Assembly: GCF_947179515.1 (NCBI RefSeq) | Contig: NC_067491.1 | Coordinates: 12,179,527 to 12,243,526, forward strand | Length of the DNA stretch: 64,000 nucleotides | From: Apodemus sylvaticus | Taxonomy: Eukaryota; Chordata; Mammalia; Rodentia; Muridae | Direction of reading: 5' to 3' | In this document: positions 21,917 through 32,445 of the stretch, piece by piece | How positions within the stretch are numbered: position 1 is the stretch's first letter | Layout: every line of letters starts with the position of its first letter | The notes under the pieces: model-generated | Seen by the model: only the letters and a program-made list of their open reading frames with translations | Told to the model about the DNA's origin: nothing | The model's database searches: none | Program-made: the position numbers and the translations under genes

Positions 21917-22093
21917 CAGGGATCAGCAAAATAAGGTCTACAGACCAAATCCTGCCCATGCTTGTTTGTATAGTTTGTTTTGATAAAGTTTTATTGGAAC
22001 ACTGACAGTCTCATTTATTTACACCTTGGTTAAGGCTGCTTCAATGCTACAGTGGTTAAAAGATTCACTGTCTAGAAAGTTTGCTGATCCCTT
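21917..22093 (+). mobile_element. hAT-like DNA transposon fossil (non-autonomous)
   Basis: The ends are inverted: AGGGATCAGCAAA at 21918-21930 and TTTGCTGATCCCT at 22080-22092. Inside is AAGTTTTATTGGAACACTGA, which I know from an old mammalian MITE-like repeat. It has no coding capacity. No clear 8-bp target duplication was seen. Confidence 0.65.
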
Positions 22094-22392
22094 CCCTGGA
22101 GCTCTCCTTGTTGTTCTTAAATTAGGGGAGATTGCTTCTCAGAGGCAAAGTTGCAGAGCATTGGCTCTTTAATTTTCGGGTGCCTGTACAGTCATTTAGA
22201 GGTTGGCAGATGTTCAGAATGGTTTTCAGCAAGTTTGCTGATGCTTCTTCAGCTCCTGGCTGGGGCCTGGACTTTGAGTAGTGAGGTTTGAGAGGAAGTG
22301 ACAGCAGATGAGATTAAATATCTGAGTTACCTTTAAGGCACAGTAAAAGACTTAAGCGTCTGAGAATGGAAAAGATAATAAGAAGAGTAATT

Positions 22393-22660
22393 GAGGTACC
22401 AGAATCCCAGAGTAGGGAGGGCCTGAGGTACCAGAATCCCAGGATCAGGAGGGCCTGAGGTACCAGATTTCCAGAGTAGGGAGGGCCTGAGGTACCAGAA
22501 TCCCAGAGTAAGGAGGGTCTGAGATACCAGAATCCCAGAGTAGGGAAGGCCTGGGGTACCAGAATCCCAGAGTAGGGAAGGCCTGGGGTACCAGATTCCC
22601 AGGATCAGGAGGGCCTGAGGTAGCAGATTCCCAGGGTAGGGTGAGCTTGAGGTCCCAGGG
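22393..22660 (+). repeat. 32-bp minisatellite, eight full units plus a partial
   Basis: Units starting GAGGTACCAGAATCCCAGAG or close variants repeat at exact 32-bp spacing from 22393 to 22648, then decay. Two sequence types alternate: one with AGAGTAGGG and one with GGATCAGGA in the middle. Confidence 0.95.
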
Positions 22661-22907
22661 TGGAAAGATTCCTAGGGTAGAAAGGACAGAAAGTCACGGT
22701 CTTTAAGACCCGAGAGCCCCTGTTTTCTTGGGCAGATTAGCAGAAATGCCGTCTGCAGAGAGTGTGGGGAAGTATTGAGAATAAGAAGGAATTCAAGGGT
22801 AGTAAGAGATTTGGATAAATCACTGAAGGGTCTGAGAGAGGCAACAGGAGGAAAGATTGTTTGTGGCCATCATGGTCCTAATGGAACAAGAAGTCAGGAA
22901 CTTATGC

Positions 22908-23063
22908 CGTGCAGTGGTGGCGCACGCCTTTAATCCCAGCAATTGGGAGGCAGAGGCAGGTGGATTTCTGAGTTCGAGGCCAGCCTGGTCTACAGAGTGA
23001 GTTCCAGGACAGCCAGGGCTACACAGAGAAACCCTGTCTCACAAAAGCCAAAAAAAAAAAAAG
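22908..23063 (+). mobile_element. B1 SINE, fairly young
   Basis: A near-complete B1: GTGGTGGCGCACGCCTTTAA head, GAGGCAGAGGCAGG, GAGTTCGAGGCCAGCCTGG, then GAGAAACCCTGTCTC and an A tail at 23049. Divergence is low. Confidence 0.95.
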
Positions 23064-23084
23064 GATGGATGGATGAGGAGCTAT

Positions 23085-23175
23085 GTGAAAGCAGAACTAG
23101 GAGGCAGGAGAGAGAAAGAGAGAGGGGGGAAGAGGGGAAGAGGGAGGGGGGAGAGAGAGAGAGAAAGAGAGAGAA
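23085..23175 (+). repeat. GA-rich low-complexity tract
   Basis: Purine-only or nearly so from about 23098 to 23175, dominated by GAGAGA and GGGGGA. It directly follows the B1 tail. Confidence 0.9.
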
Positions 23176-24556
23176 TGCACCTGTGTTTGCGTGTGCATGT
23201 ATGTGTGATTTGTGTTGATAGTGAGGTTCAGGATGGGGCACTGGAGGGAGAGGAACCATCAGAATAGGCAGTGGGCACATCCCTCCCTAAATTCACTGAG
23301 GGAGGGGCTGCTTATGAGGTGGAGACGTGAGGACCGCTTTCAGTGAGACTGAGGTGTGACCGGAAATGATTAGAGTTGAGGAGCGTGGAGGGAAGCCGGC
23401 TAGATGAGCAGGCGTCGGGAACAAAGCGACCTTTGCTCGGGTGGAGAGATGTCCCCTCAGTTGTCCTTGTTTCTGGGGCTTGTGGTGTTAATGCTAGCTC
23501 ATAGATAGAGACCTGGCCACAGCCTTGGGAGGAGGAGGCCAGCAGGGCATCTGTGCCCCCCAGATTGTTGCTGTTCTGATTGCTTTTTGGCTTCCAAAGC
23601 CCCCTGAGCTGAGGGCATAGTTTTCATATTCAGGGCCAGGGATTGGGACGGCGCGAGCCCACCGTGTTTATTCCCTCTGACAATGTCGTCCGTGCTGTGT
23701 CATATGCCACTTTCCTGCCTCTCAGAGTCTGATGGCCCATAACCCACGTCCTTAAAGTTTACTGTATTGTTTTTAATTTTTTCAACGATTTTCTAGATAA
23801 CCTGACCTCTAAGGTGGCTTTTCAGAGACAGAAACTCTGTAAAAATCATCAGGACATCTGAGCTTTCTTTAGGACGCATGGGGTCAGCAGAGTCACTGTT
23901 CCACTTTAGGTCTGGGTTAGATTTTTCATAACTGAGAGGAACAGTTTGGAGGAAGGGGCAGCTGGTTTTTTGGGTTGTGTGTCAGGAGGTTTCCGGCTGT
24001 GGTCGGCTGGCTCCGGAAACCCCGTGCCTGAGGTAGTGAGGAAGAGGAAGGAGGAGGAGGCCATGATAGAGAGAAGCTGCTCATGGCACCACAGCCGGGA
24101 AGCAGAGTCACGGGGAAAGAGACTGGGAACCAGATACACCCTTCAGTGTCATGCCCTCCTGGTGACCCACTTCCACAGGGTCACCTTTAGCCATCTCCAA
24201 ATAGTTGATGCAGTTTTAAATTCTCTGGTGAACAATTACCTCATAATTTTAGGTCAGTGTCACGATGATGTCATCAGGGCCTGGATCTAGCAGCTGTGGA
24301 GTGAGCCTTCCATACACGAGCCCTTTGGGGCAATATACCCATTTAAATCATAGCATCTCAGCCCTCAGCGCTCTCTTATCTGAAGCGGAGGGACCCGGTT
24401 TGATTCAGTTTCTACTGTCCTCAGTCACATGGCTCTGTCAGCACCCCGAAAGCTTTGGGGCAAAAGATTTGGGGAAAGAAATGCTCAGTGAGATTGCTGT
24501 TAAGACAGATGTGTTTCTGTGTGATGTGTTTCACACACTTTTAACCTCTCTTTCAG

Positions 24557-25350
24557 ACAAAGGGCCAGTGACCAGCATTCTCCCATCTCAGGCAAATAAT
24601 TCTCCAGTGATCAACCATCTTCTTCTAGGGAAAAAGATGAAGATTACAAACAGGGCAGCCAAGAATGCGGTCATCCACGTGCCTGGCCACGCAGGAGGGA
24701 AAATATCCCCTGTCCCCTATGAAGACATTAAGACAAAGCTCAACTCTCCGTGGCGGACTCACATCCGAGTTCACAAAAAGAACATGCCAAGGACCAAGAG
24801 TCATCTGGGCTGCGGAGACACCATAGGGCTGATAGAAGAACAGAGCGAAGGCTGCAAGGCCAGCAGCCTGGGGGCAGCTGAGGAGTTTCCCTCCGGTTGT
24901 GCAGTAACAGCTCACAGAGAAGGCAGCAGAGATAACTGTGACAGCGGCACTCCGAGGACAATCGAAGGGCAGTCTCCGGAGCCGGTATTTGGGGATGCTG
25001 ACGTTGACGTGGCTGCAGTTCAGGTGAAATTAGAAACCTTGGAACTGAACCAAAGGGATGTCACAGCAGCAACTGAGCCTGGGGTGCAGGTGCCCTGCCA
25101 GCGGCATGCCCCAGCGTTAGCCGATGCCCCCAGAGAAAACCAGACTGCCAGCAAACCTCTCCCAGGAAGCAACTCCAAACCCCCAATCTTCAGCCCCTTT
25201 CCCAGTGTCAAGCCACTGCGAAAGTCAGCCACGGCCAGGAATTTGGGGTTATATGGCCCCACAGAAAGAACCCCAACCATGCACTTCCCTCAGATGAGCA
25301 GGGGCTTCAGCAAGGCGGGCATTGGGAATAGCAGCACCAAGAAGCGATGA
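24557..25350 (+). CDS. Tbc1d30: Tbc1d30 terminal coding exon and stop
   Basis: The acceptor TCTCTTTCAG ends at 24556 and the stop TGA is at 25348-25350. With the carried-over G the exon encodes 264 residues starting DKGPVTSILPSQ. Conserved-looking blocks are NHLLLGKKMKITNRAAKNAV, PYEDIKTKLNSPWRTHIRVH and, near the end, PIFSPFPSVKPLRKSATARN and LYGPTERTPTMHFPQMSR. The C-terminus is NSSTKKR. These match human TBC1D30 as I know it. The middle (about 24800-25150) is serine/proline-rich, probably disordered and less conserved. There is no membrane segment or known domain. Confidence 0.96.
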
Positions 25351-25585
25351 TGACGCCTCCTGGCGGCTTGGAGTATAGACCTACGCACAGGGCGTGGCAG
25401 GGCGTGGCAGGGCGGCCAGAGCACGCTAGCTACGCCCTTCCTGTTCCATTTGTCCAATAAGAATGAACTGAGAGGTTCGGAGCTGAGCCCCATCAGCCCC
25501 ATCAAAACGGGATTTGGAAGTTCCGTGGTGGGGAGCAGATGGGACTCCATCTGCTGGGTAACGGTAAAGTGGATTCTTGTGACTA

Positions 25586-25591
25586 AATAAA
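25586..25591 (+). other. Tbc1d30: Proximal poly(A) signal AATAAA of Tbc1d30
   Basis: AATAAA lies 236 nt after the stop codon, followed by a T/C-containing region (25600-25630) that could serve as downstream element. Use is inferred. Confidence 0.55.
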
Positions 25592-26464
25592 TTTCATGCT
25601 TCTCAAGTATGGAGTTCTCCAACTTTCCTTGTGAGCTCTCTAGAAAAGACAATCTGTAGACTGTTAAGCCCTCTTCTGGCCTTCTCAGGGCCTCTGTGGA
25701 TCCCTGAAACACCACATTCCCTGGCCTTTCTGTCCTCTGGACGTCACTGATACTCAAGCATGAGCAAACACCAGCTTGCTAGAACTAAAACTGTAGAACG
25801 TAAGTTTCTTCGTTGCAGAAAACTTCCTGATGTTCCTCTTTCTGCTCTGTTGGGGAGGGGAGGGAATTTGTGTGTATGAGCAAGAGTGGCTGTGTGTGCT
25901 TGTGTAAACAAGTGTGTGTGTGTTTGTGCGCGTGTGCACGCACGAGTGTATGCACACGTGTGTGTGTTTGTACTTTAACATTTGTCTTCAGATTATTTTT
26001 TATTTATATGCTAAAGCGTAGCAAAAATGTCAAGGTAGCCTTTACCTTTCTATTTCTACCTGTGAAAAAGAAAATCTGTAAATCAGTTGAAATTGGAGTT
26101 AATAACCAAATTGAAGACCATACGCAGAGACACACTTGGGCTATGCACTAAGCAACTGCTCTGAACGGTTTGCTGATTTCCACCTTTCCCGAAGCTCATT
26201 TTTTTTTCTCACACGGACTCGATGGGCTCCAGCATCCTCCGAAGGTGATTCCAATAGCTACCAGCTCTCTCTCTCTTACAAATGCACAGCTCAAAACCGG
26301 AACACCGCACTGTGACTGTTACTTGAATTTTGTGGTTTCCGGTTGCAGTCCTTTGTTACTTTGTTACTTGAACACTGCCTTTCTCTGGAGGAAGCCCTCC
26401 TCCCCCACCACTTCCTTTCTGTGGTTCCACTCTGGTCCCCACAGATCAGAGAGAGCATCTTTTG

Positions 26465-26530
26465 TCTCTACTATGCAGTTGGGAACGCTGAGCCACACAG
26501 GTTAAGTGGCACTTCAGTAACTCAAGGTAA
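26465..26530 (+). mobile_element. MIR SINE fragment in the presumed 3' UTR
   Basis: GAGCCACACAGGTTAAGTGG then ACTCAAGG resembles the MIR core block (CTGAGGCTCAGAGAGGTTAA type). It is short and diverged. Confidence 0.4.
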
Positions 26531-28797
26531 ATAATCCAGTGTTTCACAGGATCTAACTGTGTTTCTTTTAGTACGATAAGCTGGTTTATTGCTCTTTGTC
26601 CACGTGCACTGACTACAGAGCTTATGCGAGCCAAGACTAGGAAGCCATTGAAAACACAGCCTCCTGACTCAAAGGCTCTTTCTCTAGATGGTATAGAGTC
26701 CCGGAATGATGTGCACAGAATGTGTAGTGAAACTGCCTCACCATGAAAATTAAGTTCTTTATCAACATGCTTCAAGCGTCTATCCTTTGGATAAATGAAG
26801 GGCTCGCCACTCAGTCCCCACCATCATTAGCAGAACACGGTGACATCTTTACCTTCAGTCCCCATTCTACTTTGCATGCCACCCCCAGATGATGGTACCC
26901 ACTGTTTTCCAAAGTTAAGCACAAGAACAGAATTTCTTTTATTTACTAAACTTTGTTTATAATGGCCATCTCATTATTATCTTTTCTACTGGTCATTCCA
27001 ATTAAGCACTCCCTCCAACCCCATGGTCTGACTTGAATAGAAATTGGTTCTCTCTCTATTGAGCCTCCTGGCTCCTTGAGGGTCTAGGTGTTTGGAGGGA
27101 GGAAATAGGTGATCAGGTGGGGCTGTCTGTCAACTGTTCTCTCAGTATCTCTTCCCACTATGTCTTGAGAAAGAGCCGCATGAGACAGCACAGGGTATGG
27201 GTGAGAATCGGTTGAATGAAGAGGTGGAAGAATTTTATTTTATTTATTTATTTTTTTTGTGGTAAAAATGACCATGCCAATTTAGGAAACTCAACAGCTT
27301 CCTGTCAAAGCTCTCTGTACTGATTATGTGCATGCACCCCATACCAGGTAATCACAATGTGAACCGACGAACTTCTGAGCTTGCCACTTAGAGAACAAGA
27401 ACTCTGTAATGGCCTCCCCTCCCCCTCCCCACAGCATGTACAAAGGGGCGGTTACCGACTGGCCGTCTTCCCCACGTGTCGGACACTGTATGCAAACACC
27501 GGAAGAACTTAATACTTGCAGTTCATTTCCGAGTCTGCCTGTACCCTTTCAGCACTTTTCTGGAAGTCCACTGCACCTCAGTCCTCTCCAAAAAGATCTA
27601 GATCTAAACCTAGTTTGTAATGTCGACCTATGGCTGTAACTGTTTGGAACAACGTTCTCTTTCTCTCACGTGTCTTGTTCTGAAGAACTGTACTGATCAC
27701 AGAGATATATGCATAAAGGTTCTCACTGTTGTGGTGGTGGCATTTCCTGTCTGAGTGCGAGCAGGAAACACGACCGCGGCTTTTCCTCCTCTCAGTTATT
27801 TCTCTCCTCCATCCCCCTGGATCACAGCGACCAGGGAGGCTCATTTAGGCTCCGCAGGGCTCCTTTATCCCTGTCCTCACCACTGTCACTTATCCCTGGT
27901 GTAGGGCAGCTTGTCGCTTGCCCAGAATGGGGTAGAAGAGCAAGTTCCTCAACAGAAGCGGGCAGAGGGAGGAGTGCAGGGAGGGAGAGATTATGCCTAT
28001 CTGGTGTACATAAAAATTGACTATTAGACCTACTATTTTACTTTGTTTACTAAAAGAGAACAATAATATAAGCTTACTTCTTGGTCTTTCAAAAACTCTT
28101 CCCTGAGCGAGAGTGAGGGTCACACCCAGCGGCTAACACCTCTCTGTATATATTCTTACGTAATTTCCGACCTACTTCCGTGGAAGGAAATGCTTCCCTT
28201 TGAAGCAGCATTTTAATGACATCATCTTCCCTAGTTAGAAAAGTAGCATGTTTTAGAAACTTTCAAAAATACAAGGGTTCATTCATGTTCGGCCGCAGAG
28301 CGTTTTCAGGATGCGCGCATGCGTGTTTATGCTTCTCACGGCTTTGGGGGCGGGGGTTGAACTCAGACCACCAGGCTTCCATAAGTAAGATTTAGAGACA
28401 CTAGAAATAATTGGGGTGGGGTGGGGCATGAGCATTTGAATTATAGCGATGGAGTCTTCTATTTTCTACATGAGATAGTTTATTAAAGTCAGCAACATCT
28501 GTGGCCAGGAGCTTCTGCTTTAAAGCTATGGATGGGACGTGGGTCGTGTTCGTGGATGACGGCTCGCTGATAAAGGGAGCCTGTGCCCGCCATGCCAGGG
28601 AATGGATGGGGTCTGGCAGATGGGAGTGTAGCCTCAGCTCCCGGGTAGGACGCTGAGTATCTTGGCCCCACTGTCATAACAAGGGACTATAAACCCGCTG
28701 GCTTCATCAATGGATAGTCCTGGAGTTCTAGGGGCTGGAGGCCCAAGGCGATGTTTATCATATTGCTGCCAGGGTCATCTTGGAAATGTAAAAAGTT

Positions 28798-29215
28798 AAC
28801 AAGTGTTGCTACTTTGTTTCCAAACCAATTCCCCCGGTAAAAGAAATCTCAACTCAATTAGTAACAATACAAGCTACAAGCCTAGATTGGGCAGATCTCC
28901 CACTACACTACTCTATTCCCATCTTTATTATCCCATAGAACTTGCGGTTTCTCCAGGCCGCGAGCTTCTCTCTCTGCAGCCTTTCCAATGATCCCTCCCT
29001 CGAAGCCCTCTCCATCCTGTTCATCCCCAGACGCCCCTCCCCCAAACTCTCAGCTCCTCCTCCCTTCCTCCTGCCCAATCATTGGCTCAAGCCTTTATTT
29101 GGAAAGTTAAGGTGGGGAGAAAGTTCACAAGGCAATTCCTCATCTGCAGCCCCTCTGAGGAGTGGAATTAGCGTCAAAATAAAAGCCCGGGGCTATCCAC
29201 AACAAACAGGGCCAT
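28798..29215 (-). mobile_element. Rodent interspersed repeat, copy 2 of an inverted pair
   Basis: This is the reverse complement of the family at 6208-6575: GGGCAGATCTCCCACTACAC, TCCTGCCCAATCATTGGCTC and GGGCTATCCACAAC appear in reversed order. The two copies face each other and enclose all four Tbc1d30 exons of the window. Confidence 0.65.
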
Positions 29216-30368
29216 CTTTCTATTACTCTGACTTTCTGTAAGATCCTGACTGTGGACAGATTCTCTATTGTTTTCTCATGGTCTCTCCCCCTTTGTCATC
29301 ATTCTTGATTTAGCATCTCTGGAACAGTGCTATTGAGCATTTGTTGGGCTTCTGTATGTCAGACATTATTGTAGCTTCATATATGAAAGCTCACGTGTCT
29401 CTCGGGACTCACTATTTCGGGGAAACAAAGCAAGGTGGTTATACTCTTGACCCTTGCCTCCTGGCTGATAAATCAGAGAGTGTGCTATCTGACTGGGGCC
29501 TGAGAGTTTCCTTTGCCAGCTGCCTGACAAGTAGGTACACTAAACAGCTTTGTGTTATTGTGACAAATATCTGAAATAATCAAAAAGAGTCATTGGAGCA
29601 CTCACTGGGAGCACAAGAGAAAGGTCTCCTGAGAAGTCGAAGAAAACCTCACCCCGGCCAAGGGGCCAGAGGACTGGTAAGTCTGTGTCCGAGGACTGGT
29701 GCAAATAAGATCTTACTTGGACCACAGGGTGCCGAGGTCTGAGAGAAGTTGAGTTGCTCACAGTCTAGGCGATTAACTAAAAGTGAAGGCATGCTTAAAG
29801 GTGCCTGTGTGGTGCGCTGCCGTCTCTACATCCTAAGAAAACACTGCTATTACCAATAATAAATAAAAACCGATGGAGCAAATTAAGGTGCTTCTATAAA
29901 ATGATGACCCGAGCTAAGAGTGTTTGTGAATCAAGGGATAGTTTTCTCTGGGAAGCTGGACCTGGGGAAGTCTAGCAAGGAGCAGGGTCAAATGGCTAAG
30001 CCAATTCCAGATGGCAGGCTATCTACTCTGTTTGGAAATTGACTGATAAGGTAGTTACGTCACCGGAAAATTGAGTCCCAAGTATACCAAAATGTTATTT
30101 TTCCTCCCTGGAAACCCTGAAATCTGCTTTCAAATTCCTTTACCAAATAGATACACAAGGCGATATATGTTTCATTGTCCACAGGAAAAATGCTTAGTTT
30201 ACATGTCAGCGTACATATTACGTCAGTGTGCATAAAAGTGTCTCAGATCAAGCATGCCATAGTTTTAGTTTCTGTTGGAACACTGGTGTGATTTGAGGGG
30301 TTGTGTTGATTAGCTGCTTTTACCTTGGAGATGGATGTTCAACTCATTGACTTGAGTAGTTAAATCCA

Positions 30369-30765
30369 GTGTCTTAGTTAGGGTTTTATTGCTGTGAATG
30401 GACACCATGACCAAAGTAACTCTTATAAGGACAACATTTAACTGGGGGCTGCCTTACAGGTTCAGAAGTCCAGTCCGTTATCATCTAGGTGGGAGCATGG
30501 CAGCATCCAGGCAGGCATGGTACAGGAGGGGCTGAGAGTTCTACATCTTCATCTGAAGGCTGCTAGGAGAAGACTGGCTTCCAGGGAGCTAGGATGAGGG
30601 TCTTAAAGCCCACGCCCACAGTGACACACCCTCCCAATAAGGCCACACCCACCCAACAAGGCCACACCCACCCCAACAAGGCCACACCCACCCCAACAAG
30701 ACCACACCTCCTCATAGTGCCTCTCCCCGGACTGAGCATATGCAAACCCTCCCATTCAGTAGAAA
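30369..30765 (-). mobile_element. MT-type ERVL-MaLR solo LTR, antisense
   Basis: Same order as the copy at 9340: GTCTTAGTTAGGGTTTTATT, ATGGACACCATGACCAAAG, then the TAAGGACAACATTTAACTGG and CTACATCTTCATCTGAAGGC blocks. A 20-bp unit AACAAGGCCACACCCACCCC is repeated about four times at 30637-30712. That region is usually present once or twice in the family. Confidence 0.8.
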
Positions 30766-31386
30766 TGAAAAACCTGTAAGTCAATTCACATCACGATCTG
30801 CCACAGATTTTGCTTTTGGTGCCACTCGTGAACAACTTGACAGCATGTCACAAATAAACTCTTTTCGACCTTAGTCCTGAATTAGTCATCTTTCCTCAGA
30901 AAGCAAATGGCGTCGCCAGAGTTAACGTCAACAATTTTAAGGAATTCTTGGAATCAGGGATGGCTTAATCCCTTGGCTCCTATGGAACGTAGTCTTGAGT
31001 AGTCAGACGATGCTGTCCGTCTTTCGGACCGTCAGAGTTACAGTCTCTGGATGTTTGGTACAGTGATGATGGTGGTCCTGAGCTTTGTGTGGTCCGGCTT
31101 CTGCTAGGTTTTGAAATCCCGGGATACCACCAGTGGAGGTATGTCAACAACGGACAAAGTCCCTAACTTGTTTGTCTCTTACTGCTTTGTACCCGTCTCT
31201 TGATTTGGTTGCTTCTTTTAATTGCACTGAAGCCATTTCTTTGGAGACAGCAGTGCTCTTAAGGAGACGACAAGCTGCGCCGTATTGGCAGAATCAGTTC
31301 TGTCAGCCACCTGCCAAGTGTAAGAGCTGAAAGTGGCAGCTCTACCTTCCAAACTCCTTTTATTAAATTAAAAAACAAATATTTTT

Positions 31387-31566
31387 GGGGCTAGAGAGAT
31401 GATTCAGCGGTTAAGAGCACCGACTGCTCTTCCGAAGGTCCTGAGTTCAATTCCCAGCAACCACATGGTAACTCACAACCATGTGTAATGGGATCTGATG
31501 CCCTCTTCTGGTGTGTCTGAAGACAGCTACTGTGTACTTAGATATAACAAATCAATAAATCTTTTA
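31387..31566 (+). mobile_element. B2 SINE
   Basis: GGGGCTAGAGAGATGATTCA head, a GGTCCTGAGTTCAATTCCC B-box region and an AATCAATAAATCTT end. It is a fairly complete copy. Confidence 0.9.
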
Positions 31567-31686
31567 GGTGTTTTGCTGGCATGTACATCTGTGTACAACT
31601 GTGTACCTGGCTCCTGAGGAAACCAGAGAGGGTATCTGATCCTTTGGAACTGAAGTTTAGGGGGTCAGCAGTCATATTTTCTTTTG

Positions 31687-32091
<405 letters not shown>

Positions 32092-32104
32092 GTCTTATTT
32101 TCTT

Positions 32105-32445
32105 TTGAGATTTTTTTAAATTTAATTTTATTAATTTATTTATTACATTCCATCCTCTGCCTGCCCCCTAGTCCCCTTCCCACAGTTCCTTATCCATCCT
32201 CCCCTTTGCCTTCAAGAGGGTGCTCCCTACCTCGGCATCCCCCATCCCTGGGGCATATCTGCTCCCACTGAGGCCAGAGCAGGCAGTCCTCTGCTACATG
32301 TGTTGGGGGCCTCGGACCAACACCTCAGTCTCTGGGGGAGCTCCCTGGGGCCCAGGTTAGTTGAGACTGCTGGTCTTCCTGCGTTGTCACCCTCCCCTTC
32401 AGCTCCTCCAGTCCTTCCCCTAATTCCTCCATAGGGGCTTCTGAG
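32105..32445 (-). mobile_element. L1 3' fragment, antisense
   Basis: An A/T-rich left end (TTTAATTTTATTAATTTATT) is followed by the same pyrimidine-rich block and GTTGAGACTGCTGGTCTTCC motif as at 8655. It is 5'-truncated and non-coding. Confidence 0.65.

Larger units (their letters stand above)
19959..24556 (+). other. Tbc1d30: Tbc1d30 intron (4,598 bp) with hexamer array and minisatellite
   Basis: The intron runs from GTAAGG to CCTCTCTTTCAG. It holds the (CCTGCG)n array, a degenerate rodent repeat, a tRNA-derived SINE, a hAT-like fossil, a 32-bp minisatellite, a B1 and a GA-rich tract. The stretches 21.2-21.9 kb and 23.2-24.5 kb have no named feature. The last 292 bp are open in the frame of the final exon. 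Confidence 0.92.
25351..28490 (+). other. Tbc1d30: Tbc1d30 3' UTR, distal end uncertain
   Basis: The first canonical poly(A) signal is AATAAA at 25586-25591, giving a 3' UTR of about 260 nt. Human TBC1D30 transcripts have a long 3' UTR, and here the next 2.9 kb are nearly free of young repeats, which would fit a longer form ending near ATTAAA at 28482-28487 or elsewhere. An irregular (TG)n lies at 25870-25970 and an A/T-rich run at 27233-27256. I see no other gene in the stretch. Confidence 0.6.

Noticed and set aside
22393..22660. CRISPR-like array (regular 32-bp spacing)
   Set aside because: There are no spacers: units are directly contiguous and variable, in a mammalian intron. It is a minisatellite.
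24265..24556. Calling the whole 361-codon frame as one exon
   Set aside because: A consensus acceptor TCTCTTTCAG at 24547-24556 and the match of DKGPVTS to the known protein directly after the previous exon show the exon starts at 24557. The upstream part is kept as a finding.
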